27,708 nucleotides of DNA from Spirochaetales bacterium (GTDB lineage Bacteria > Spirochaetota > Spirochaetia > SZUA-6 > DRHE01), in assembly GCA_016930895.1 (NCBI GenBank), contig JAFGFV010000198.1, forward strand, positions 1-27,708. Direction: 5' to 3'. The notes beneath the pieces were generated by a model. The model saw only the letters and a program-made list of their open reading frames with translations, was not told the DNA's origin and did no database searches. Shown one piece after another: positions 22,247-27,708 of the stretch. Positions within the stretch are counted from its first letter, which is position 1. Each line of letters opens with the position of its first letter. The position numbers and the translations under genes were made by a program.

Positions 22247-23364
22247 ACTCGATCGTCGGAACGAATTCGATCGTCGGAACGAAGCCGATCATCGATCTGC
22301 GCTCGGACACTGTGACCCGCCCCACGGAATCGATGCGCCGGGCCATGTACGAGGCAGAGGTCGGCGACGACGTCCTGGGAGAAGACCCGTCCATCAACGC
22401 CCTGGAGGAGCTCGGCGCGGAGCTCGTGGGAAAAGAGGACTCCCTGTTTGTACCGTCGGGCACCTTCGGGAACCAGCTGTGCCTTTTCACGCACTGTGAA
22501 CGGGGCAGCGAGGTGGTTCTGAGCGACCAGTCCCACATCGTGCAGCACGAGGCCGGTGCTTCGGCCGTCATCGCGGGGGTGCAGTTGCGGACCTTCCTGC
22601 CCCGGAGCGGGTATCCCCTGTGGAGCGAGATAGAACCCTTGATCCGCCGGGGTCGGGACATCCACTTCCCGCCCACGGGGCTCGTGGCCCTGGAGAACGC
22701 TCTGGCCAACGGAGAGGTCATGCCCCTGGAAGTCTGCGAAGGCATCGCCGCCGGGTGCCGCGGGCACGGCGTGCCGATCCACCTGGACGGAGCGCGGCTG
22801 TTCAACGCTGCGCTCTGGCTGGGAGTCGATGCCCGTGAGATCGCCCGCGGCGCTGACTCGGTCATGTTCTGCCTGTCCAAGGGCCTGGGCGCTCCGGTGG
22901 GCTCGCTGGTGGCGGGAAGCGGGGAGTTCGTCGCGCGGGCCAGGCGGAAACGCAAGATCATGGGCGGAGGGATGCGACAGGCCGGGGTGCTGGGGGCGGC
23001 GGGGCTGGTGGCCCTCAAAGAGATGCGGGACAGACTCGCGGAAGACCGGGAAAAGGCAGACGTGCTGGCCAAGGCATTCCGGGCCACCGGGTGCGTGGAG
23101 GTGACACCCGAACCAGCCAGGATCAACATGATCTTCGTGCGGTTCGCGGACCCGGCCCTGGCCGGGCGGGAGGGAGCGCTGGTCGACAGACTGGCCGCGG
23201 AGGGTGTGGCGACCTATCCGCCGGAGGACAGCTGGGTGCGGTTCGTGACGCATTATGAGGTTTCGCAGGCGCAGGTCGAAACGGCAGCCCATATCATCGC
23301 GCGCACCGTGGAGAGCATGAGAAAGTCCGCCACGACAGGACCGGGCATCAAGAAGTCCGGGTAG
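22243..23364 (+). CDS. ltaE: Low-specificity L-threonine aldolase
   Basis: A 373-residue PLP enzyme of the fold-type I threonine aldolase family that splits L-threonine or L-allo-threonine into glycine and acetaldehyde in the cytoplasm. After an unusual 15-residue N-terminal extension comes IDLRSDTVTRPTESMR (17-32), the family start. VGDDVLGEDPSINALE (40-55), SDQSHIVQHEAG (94-105), HLDGAR (180-185) and CLSKGLGAPVGS (210-221) follow. Lys213 is the PLP lysine and Asp182 the PLP-nitrogen ligand. GGGMRQ (241-246) is also typical. The extension contains a 6-residue tandem duplication (NSIVGT twice). The ATG overlaps the stop of the coiled-coil gene, and the stop lies 6 bases before mutM. The gene seems to have no functional link to its neighbours. 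Confidence 0.95.
   Translation: MNSIVGTNSIVGTKPIIDLRSDTVTRPTESMRRAMYEAEVGDDVLGEDPSINALEELGAELVGKEDSLFVPSGTFGNQLCLFTHCERGSEVVLSDQSHIVQHEAGASAVIAGVQLRTFLPRSGYPLWSEIEPLIRRGRDIHFPPTGLVALENALANGEVMPLEVCEGIAAGCRGHGVPIHLDGARLFNAALWLGVDAREIARGADSVMFCLSKGLGAPVGSLVAGSGEFVARARRKRKIMGGGMRQAGVLGAAGLVALKEMRDRLAEDREKADVLAKAFRATGCVEVTPEPARINMIFVRFADPALAGREGALVDRLAAEGVATYPPEDSWVRFVTHYEVSQAQVETAAHIIARTVESMRKSATTGPGIKKSG
22246..22281 (+). repeat. 18-bp tandem duplication at the start of ltaE
   Basis: AACTCGATCGTCGGAACG (22246-22263) is followed at once by AATTCGATCGTCGGAACG (22264-22281), 17 of 18 bases identical. A looser third copy begins AAGCCGATCATC. The duplication is in frame and encodes NSIVGT NSIVGT directly after the start Met. 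Confidence 0.85.
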
Positions 23365-23370
23365 ATCCGG

Positions 23371-24186
23371 GTGCCCGAGCTCCCTGAAGTCGAAACCGTG
23401 GTGCGCGCCCTGCGCCGCGAGGTCAGGGGGGCACGGGTCGAGGCGCTGCGTTGCCACTGCGCAGCGGTGGTCGCTGACAGGGAAGCCGCCCTGCGTGCGG
23501 CCCTCTGCGAGGGTCCTTTTGTGGAGTTCACCCGCCACGGCAAGTACATCTTCATGGTGATGGCGGGCGGGAGCACGGTGGCCGTGCACCTGCGCATGAC
23601 CGGCCAGCTGTTCCTGGCGGGCAGGGAGCGGCCCCCGGACCCGCACACCCACCTGGAGATCCTGTTGGTTGATTCGCGGCGCAAGCTGGTGTACCGGGAT
23701 GTCCGCAAGTTCGGGCGCTTCCAGGTAGCCCCGGAGGGGGCGGAGGGCTTTGTTCGGCGTAAGAAGCTGGGGCCCGACGCCCTCGCGGTGACACCGGACG
23801 AGCTCCTCGGCTTGTTTTGCCGCACCCGCCGGTGCACCAAGGCGGTCCTCCTCGACCAGAGGGTGGTTGCGGGGCTCGGCAACATCTACACCGACGAGGC
23901 GCTGTTTCGGGCGAGGGTGGCACCCCTTCGCCCGGCCCGCGAACTCTCGGCGCGGGAGGTCCGCGAGCTGTGCGGGAGCATCCGGGAGGTGCTCTACGCG
24001 GCTATCGCCGATCGAGGCACCACCATTTCGGACTACGTGGGCCTGGAGGGCACCCCCGGCGGCTTCCAGTTCTCCCTGCGGGTGTACGGGCGCCAGGGCC
24101 AGCCGTGCGCTCGCTGCGGGACCCCGATCACCAGGACCGTGGCGGCGGGGCGGGGCACCTGGTACTGCCCGGTGTGCCAGCGCTGA
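23371..24186 (+). CDS. mutM: Formamidopyrimidine-DNA glycosylase
   Basis: A 271-residue base-excision repair enzyme that removes 8-oxoguanine and formamidopyrimidine and cuts the abasic site. The GTG at 23371 is required: processing of Met leaves the catalytic Pro2-Glu3 of MPELPEVE. Lys58 (RHGKYI), VHLRMTGQ, YRDVRKFGRF, AGLGNIYTDEALF (167-179) with Asn171, and the C-terminal zinc finger with Cys246, 249, 266 and 269 (QPCARCG, WYCPVCQ) are all present, with Arg261 before the last pair. Length is normal. The 6-base gap after ltaE and the lack of a strong ribosome site suggest translation coupled to the genes upstream. A hairpin overlaps its stop codon. Confidence 0.96.
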   Translation: MPELPEVETVVRALRREVRGARVEALRCHCAAVVADREAALRAALCEGPFVEFTRHGKYIFMVMAGGSTVAVHLRMTGQLFLAGRERPPDPHTHLEILLVDSRRKLVYRDVRKFGRFQVAPEGAEGFVRRKKLGPDALAVTPDELLGLFCRTRRCTKAVLLDQRVVAGLGNIYTDEALFRARVAPLRPARELSAREVRELCGSIREVLYAAIADRGTTISDYVGLEGTPGGFQFSLRVYGRQGQPCARCGTPITRTVAAGRGTWYCPVCQR

Positions 24187-24208
24187 GACCAGCGGGGGGA
24201 GGGTCTCA
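24184..24208 (+). terminator. Hairpin at the end of mutM, possible terminator
   Basis: TGAGACC (24184-24190) pairs with GGTCTCA (24202-24208), a 7-base-pair stem with an 11-base loop. The stem starts in the mutM stop codon. No T-run follows directly; a T6 stretch lies about 28 bases downstream, so termination is uncertain. Confidence 0.35.
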
Positions 24209-24212
24209 CGTA

Positions 24213-24241
24213 TGGACAGCGGCCCACAATGGTGCTACTTT
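24213..24241 (+). promoter_or_regulatory. Candidate promoter of the 724-residue protein gene
   Basis: TGGACA (24213-24218), a 17-base spacer and TACTTT (24236-24241). The leader would be about 55 bases and contains the 12-base direct repeat at 24257-24286. The -10 falls in a T-rich stretch, which lowers confidence. Confidence 0.35.
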
Positions 24242-24256
24242 TTTGCTTGAAGACTA

Positions 24257-24286
24257 GGGTTGACCGCGTGCGGCGGGTTGACCGCG
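24257..24286 (+). repeat. 12-bp direct repeat in the leader of the 724-residue protein gene
   Basis: GGGTTGACCGCG occurs at 24257-24268 and again at 24275-24286, 18 bases apart, ending 17 bases before the ATG at 24304. Each copy contains TTGACC, but no -10 box lies at the right distance from either, so these are not obvious promoters. They may be protein-binding sites or a local duplication. Confidence 0.5.
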
Positions 24287-24303
24287 GGACCGACTGTTAG
24301 AGG

Positions 24304-26478
24304 ATGACGGATCAACAGGCAGCGAACGAGCAGAACATCCCCTTTCTGGAGAGCGCGGATGGGGAGGAAGAACGGGGCGCTCTGGAGGGGAATGCCCAGG
24401 CGCTGTTGTATCTTCTGAGGCTCTTCACCTTGTCGCAGCGGAGGGCGAACGTCGACTTTGGCGCCTTCGTGGGGTTCGTCAAGGCCAACAGCCAGCGGTT
24501 CCTGCTGAAGTTCCCCCAGCTGGAGGAGTTCGCTCGGCACACGGAAGCAATGGTGAGGACCTACCTCAAGGTCCTGGCGGAGCACGGAGTTTGCTCTCTG
24601 GAGGGGAGCGCCGAGGCGATACGCTCGGTTCAGTTCCCGCAGTTCTACACCGAGCTGGTGCACAAGGCGTACCGGGAGCTTGCCGAGCACCCAGACTCGC
24701 CATTTCCGAACGAAGACCGGCTCGGAGTCGAGCTTCCGCCGGCCCTCGTGACCGACGTCAACATCAAGACCGAGTTCGTGTCCTTGCTGGTGGAGATGCG
24801 CTCCGAACGCGCCGCGATCCTCCGACTGGCCTTTCCGGAGCTGATACAGCCGCTCGTGGTCACTTCGGACCTGGTGGAGAAGAGGCTGTTGGAGCTCGCG
24901 GTGGTCAAGCTTCGACAGTTCCTGGCCCTGCGCAACAACGCCGGGTACGTGACTCACCGCTTGAACACGGTCCTGCGGGGCCACGAGCACGCCCTTCGCG
25001 ACATCGTCAACGCCATCATGGCCAAGCCCGGGCGTGCGGTCGGCACCCTCCTGGAGCCCTCGGATTTCAGCTTCCGGTTCTGGGCTCATTTCGCCAACCT
25101 GGTGCTTCAGGAATACCGGGAGCGCACCGACAAGCTGCCGGAGGAGCAGGCCTACTGTCAGGCGGCGTACCTGGTCGGTCTGTACAACGTGCACTATCGG
25201 GGCCGGCAGCAGAGGGTCAGCGAGCGGGAGAGCCTGGTCAAGAAGTTCGAGGTCCAGTTCCGCCGGTATCCGTACGCGTACACACTCAAGGACCTGTACG
25301 CCTTGCGCGACGACAAGGGGATTCCCCTGGTGCGCAAGAACACCAAGGATGTCTTTACGGAGTTCCTGGACAGCAGGACCAAACGGGATGAGCTCAAGGG
25401 GCTGCCCGAGATCGTGCGCCTGCGGACGCTGGACGGCAAAGAATACTACGTCCGCCGGGAGCTGGTGATTCCAGTGTTCGTCAAGATGCTGCACGAAAAA
25501 TCCGAGGAGCTGCAGAACGCCTACATGGAGGAATGGGTGCAGCTGCTCAAAGACAACCGCCGCGTGCCGGCCATGAACGAGGACACCGAGTTCGAGCGCG
25601 ATCTGGACCTGACCGTCAGGAACCGGTATCCATTGCTCTACGCGCTGCTGAACCACAACCTGCTGTTTCTGGCCAAGGAGACGACGAATCTGGACTACGA
25701 CATGGGCAAGACCATGGAGCGCGTCCTGGACCCCAGGCTAGGGACCCTGAAGCCGCTGCCGGAGGTACTGGGACTGGCGCGACGGGATATCCTGGACAGC
25801 GCGAAGCTGCGGGTCCCGCTCCTGCAGCGGCTGTCCCTGTTCAAGAACCTGTACTACTGGCTTCAGCGGATGCTGCGCAACGTGCGAAAGGCGCTGCAGG
25901 AATCAGCGGGGCGGGCCGGGGCGGCCGAGTTGCATCCTGAGGCAGGCGCGGAGGCGGAGCCCTCGCCGGGGGCTGCCGGGGGGGAAGAACCGGCCGCGGA
26001 GGCGGCCGGACGGCGAGGCCGGAAGGGTGGGGATGCCGCGGTCCCCGGTCGCAAGACCCGGCGGGCGCCGTTTTCGAGCGGTCTGGACTCCGAATACCCC
26101 CGGGAAGGGTCGACCACCCTTCGGCCGACCTCGGCGTCCGAGCTGGCAGCCTACAGGAAGGCTGTGGAGAAGCTCAAGGTGGAGCTGGTCGGAAAGGACA
26201 AGTCCGTTGCGGAGAGCCTCAAGGAGCTCCGGGAGCGGTGGAACCCCCTGTACGACCCGCAGGCCAGGATGGAGCTGGTCGAGGACGTGAACGCCATGAT
26301 CCGTGACTACTTCCGAAAGCTCAAGCGGACCTTTCGGGTGAGCCCGCCCACGGCGGCCAGGATCCGGGATTTGGCTGCCAAGCTGTCCGAGAACAAGTCC
26401 TTCGAGCGCATCAAGCGTAAGGACGTTTTTGCCCGCTACGTGGAAGTCTACATGCTGGACCTTCTGGGAGAACGCTGA
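24304..26478 (+). CDS. Large predicted cytoplasmic protein, family not recognised
   Basis: A 724-residue protein with no signal peptide or membrane helix. The ATG at 24304 follows an in-frame TAG by 3 bases; an AGAGG lies very close to it, so the ribosome site is poor. Residues 30-530 are mainly helical and rich in Leu, Arg and Glu, with conserved-looking aromatic patches (FSFRFWAHFANLVLQEY at 255-271, QFRRYPYAYTLKDLYALR at 318-335). Residues about 532-606 are a low-complexity Ala/Gly/Glu/Arg linker, followed by a compact basic C-terminal domain (611-724) ending FERIKRKDVFARYVEVYML and LGER. The basic tail could bind nucleic acid or a partner; this is only a guess. It resembles conserved uncharacterised proteins more than a recent acquisition, since its codon use matches its neighbours. 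It stands alone, with a hairpin after mutM and a convergent gene beyond. Confidence 0.75.
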   Translation: MTDQQAANEQNIPFLESADGEEERGALEGNAQALLYLLRLFTLSQRRANVDFGAFVGFVKANSQRFLLKFPQLEEFARHTEAMVRTYLKVLAEHGVCSLEGSAEAIRSVQFPQFYTELVHKAYRELAEHPDSPFPNEDRLGVELPPALVTDVNIKTEFVSLLVEMRSERAAILRLAFPELIQPLVVTSDLVEKRLLELAVVKLRQFLALRNNAGYVTHRLNTVLRGHEHALRDIVNAIMAKPGRAVGTLLEPSDFSFRFWAHFANLVLQEYRERTDKLPEEQAYCQAAYLVGLYNVHYRGRQQRVSERESLVKKFEVQFRRYPYAYTLKDLYALRDDKGIPLVRKNTKDVFTEFLDSRTKRDELKGLPEIVRLRTLDGKEYYVRRELVIPVFVKMLHEKSEELQNAYMEEWVQLLKDNRRVPAMNEDTEFERDLDLTVRNRYPLLYALLNHNLLFLAKETTNLDYDMGKTMERVLDPRLGTLKPLPEVLGLARRDILDSAKLRVPLLQRLSLFKNLYYWLQRMLRNVRKALQESAGRAGAAELHPEAGAEAEPSPGAAGGEEPAAEAAGRRGRKGGDAAVPGRKTRRAPFSSGLDSEYPREGSTTLRPTSASELAAYRKAVEKLKVELVGKDKSVAESLKELRERWNPLYDPQARMELVEDVNAMIRDYFRKLKRTFRVSPPTAARIRDLAAKLSENKSFERIKRKDVFARYVEVYMLDLLGER

Positions 26479-26539
26479 GACGCGGCAGTGGCCGCCGCCG
26501 GCGCCTGGGTAACGGCGCGCCTGTGTATCGGGGAGAGTC

Positions 26540-27469
26540 TCAGCCCAGAAAGGGCACGGTAGTGTGCGAGATGCGGAAGTCCGCCGACAGCTTGCCCGGC
26601 TGTTCCCCGTCCATCTCGAGAAGCACCTCCGTGCCGGAAGCCTGGATGTGCACCTGCGAGCCCCGGTAGGCGTGGACCTCCGGCTCGGACAGGTGACTGC
26701 CGCTGTAGATCTTCGGGATCTTCCGCAGCACCTGGAGGCGGCTCATACCGTCGATCACGATCACGTCGAACTGCCCGTCGTCGACCTCGGCGTTCGGAGC
26801 GATCATCATGCTGCCGCCGAAGTACTTGCCGTTCGCTACCGCCACGAGCAGGGTCGGTCCTCGATGGACGGTCGTCCCATCGACCACGACGTGCAGCACA
26901 GGGGTGCGCAGGGCGCCGAGGGTGCGCAGGACTCCCAGGAAGAAGGGGAGCTTGCCGCGGAAGTGCTTGGAGGCGCGGTTGACCGCTTCGGCGGTATCGG
27001 CAGAGAAGCCGAGACTGGACTCGTTGATGAACAGCCGCCGGGTTTCCTCCCCTGTGGTGGCGAGAAAGCGGACCTCTCCGCAGTCCAGGCGGCGCAACCG
27101 GTCCTCACGCCAGCAGGCGATGTGTTCCTCGATGCTGCGCTCGTGGTGCCCCATGGTACGGGCGAAATCCGCTCCGGTGCCGCTGGGAAGATAGCCCAGG
27201 GCCGCCTCGGGATGCAGGGGCACCCCAGCTGAGAAGAAGCCATTGAGGACCTCGTTGAGGGTGCCGTCCCCGCCCACCGCCACCACCAGCTCGTAGCCTC
27301 GGGTGAGGGCGTCACCGGCCAGCTCGGCGGCGTGCATGTGCCGCTCGGTCAGCGCGTAGTCGGCCCTCCCGAGCACGTCCTGGACGCGACGGCGCCACTC
27401 GGGCCACTGTGCCGCGGTGCGCCCGTGCGACGAGTGCGGGTTGACGACGAAGAAGGTTTTCCGGTCCAC
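26540..27469 (-). CDS. Diacylglycerol kinase-family lipid kinase
   Basis: A 309-residue lipid kinase. The GTG at 27469 is chosen for the AGGAGG six bases before it; the track's longer frame starts at a TTG without a site. The N-terminal strand FFVVNPHSSHG, the nucleotide motif VAVGGDGTLNEV (64-75) and GYLPSGTGADFAR (92-104) identify the DAGK catalytic domain. The second motif has Ala where many members have Asn (GTxNDFAR). FINESSLGFSADTAEAV, VANGKYFGGSMMIAP and a terminal beta domain follow as expected (YegS/BmrU-like). It should phosphorylate a lipid hydroxyl such as diacylglycerol, ceramide or a related lipid at the cytoplasmic membrane. The gene is monocistronic here, with a good promoter at 27552-27579, and its end converges on the unknown 724-residue gene. 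Confidence 0.92.
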   Translation of the reverse strand: MDRKTFFVVNPHSSHGRTAAQWPEWRRRVQDVLGRADYALTERHMHAAELAGDALTRGYELVVAVGGDGTLNEVLNGFFSAGVPLHPEAALGYLPSGTGADFARTMGHHERSIEEHIACWREDRLRRLDCGEVRFLATTGEETRRLFINESSLGFSADTAEAVNRASKHFRGKLPFFLGVLRTLGALRTPVLHVVVDGTTVHRGPTLLVAVANGKYFGGSMMIAPNAEVDDGQFDVIVIDGMSRLQVLRKIPKIYSGSHLSEPEVHAYRGSQVHIQASGTEVLLEMDGEQPGKLSADFRISHTTVPFLG

Positions 27470-27551
27470 TCGGGCCCTCCTTTGGCGGTCCAAGGTACCG
27501 GTCGCGGCAGGAGCGGGCGGAGCCCCGCTGCGGCCGGACCGCCATGCGCTT

Positions 27552-27579
27552 ACAATATGCTCTACGGAGCGGTTGTCAA
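27552..27579 (-). promoter_or_regulatory. Sigma70-type promoter of the lipid kinase gene
   Basis: On the minus strand, a perfect TTGACA (27579-27574), a 16-base spacer and TATTGT (27557-27552). The leader is about 75 bases and holds a 6-base-pair hairpin (27512-27529) of unknown meaning. Confidence 0.6.
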
Positions 27580-27625
27580 GTTGCCGTGATCCGAGACGGG
27601 GCCGTGCCGGCGGCGGCGTGCTGCC

Positions 27626-27654
27626 TTGACATTCGGGGGTGCGCGTCCTTTACT
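27626..27654 (+). promoter_or_regulatory. Sigma70-type promoter of the gene at the right edge
   Basis: TTGACA (27626-27631), a 17-base spacer and TTTACT (27649-27654). It is divergent from the lipid kinase promoter. The predicted start near 27661 is about 33 bases before the ATG at 27694. Confidence 0.5.
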
Positions 27655-27693
27655 ACCGATTGTGAGAACCCCTCGAACGGAAGACGGGCGCCC

Positions 27694-27708
27694 ATGGCGG
27701 AGGTGAGC
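27694..27708 (+). CDS. Probable start of a gene cut by the window edge
   Basis: An ATG at 27694 opens MAEVS and runs off the edge. It lies in the expected place after the promoter at 27626-27654, with a modest GGAAG about 11 bases upstream. The only other nearby start, GTG at 27662, meets a stop in frame. Nothing can be said about the product. Confidence 0.4.

Noticed and set aside
26479..26539. Terminator between the 724-residue gene and the lipid kinase gene
   Set aside because: The GGCGCC/GGCGCGCC pairing is interrupted and there is no T-run; the evidence is too weak.
27512..27529. Hairpin AGCGGG/CCCGCT in the leader of the lipid kinase gene as a terminator or riboswitch
   Set aside because: Only six base pairs, no T-run and no conserved aptamer-like surroundings; such stems are common by chance at this GC content.
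1..27708. tRNA, rRNA, CRISPR arrays, transposases or phage genes
   Set aside because: Reading both strands I saw no cloverleaf, rRNA signature, regular spacer-repeat array or mobile-element protein.

Overview
The window is a gene-dense, high-GC bacterial chromosome segment with about 22 protein genes and no RNA gene, CRISPR array, transposase or phage gene that I could recognise. Lipoprotein signal peptides, a FecR-domain periplasmic protein, a CsgG/FlgO-like protein with a PEGA-like segment and a VWA lipoprotein indicate a diderm. This mix of envelope families, next to sugar-using genes (araBD, GH1 beta-glucosidase), suggests a free-living Spirochaetota member. That placement is an inference; no taxonomic marker gene lies in the window. 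Sigma70-type promoters are easy to see at several gene starts, and GTG starts are common.

Layout. (1) 1-1703, minus strand: an operon of a small lipoprotein, a FecR protein and a second lipoprotein cut by the window edge, with its own promoter. (2) 1731-6268, minus strand: araB (L-ribulokinase), araD (L-ribulose-5-phosphate 4-epimerase), an aldo/keto reductase with a two-cluster ferredoxin-like tail, and a second aldo/keto reductase. araA is absent. (3) 6388-8892, plus strand: a divergent TetR regulator whose promoter carries a perfect 18-bp palindrome, translationally coupled to a double-SDR fusion protein. (4) 8895-12427: a PLP-dependent decarboxylase of the LysA family (minus strand) divergent from an epimerase/PAP2 membrane protein pair (plus strand). 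Two good promoters flank a small repeat cluster between them. (5) 12457-17126, minus strand: DMT transporter, SDR, response regulator, four-helix membrane protein and GH1 beta-glucosidase. (6) 17199-17738, plus strand: a gamma-carbonic anhydrase-like protein. (7) 17847-24186, plus strand: CsgG/PEGA protein, then VWA lipoprotein, cytoplasmic coiled-coil protein, threonine aldolase and MutM. The last four are tightly packed behind one promoter. (8) 24304-26478: a 724-residue protein I do not recognise. (9) 26540-27469, minus strand: a diacylglycerol-kinase-type lipid kinase. A new gene probably begins at the right edge.

The best candidate for an undescribed system is the CsgG/PEGA, VWA lipoprotein and coiled-coil set (17847-22246). 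The CsgG-like module of the first protein recurs at the C-terminus of the VWA lipoprotein, as if two subunits share an assembly domain. Other points of interest are the double-SDR fusion with a degenerate second active site, the TetR palindrome at the regulator's own start site, araBD without araA but with two aldo/keto reductases, and the epimerase/PAP2 pair that could act on membrane lipids. No gene shows a frameshift that I could detect. Most other long reading frames are antisense shadows, normal in such high-GC DNA.
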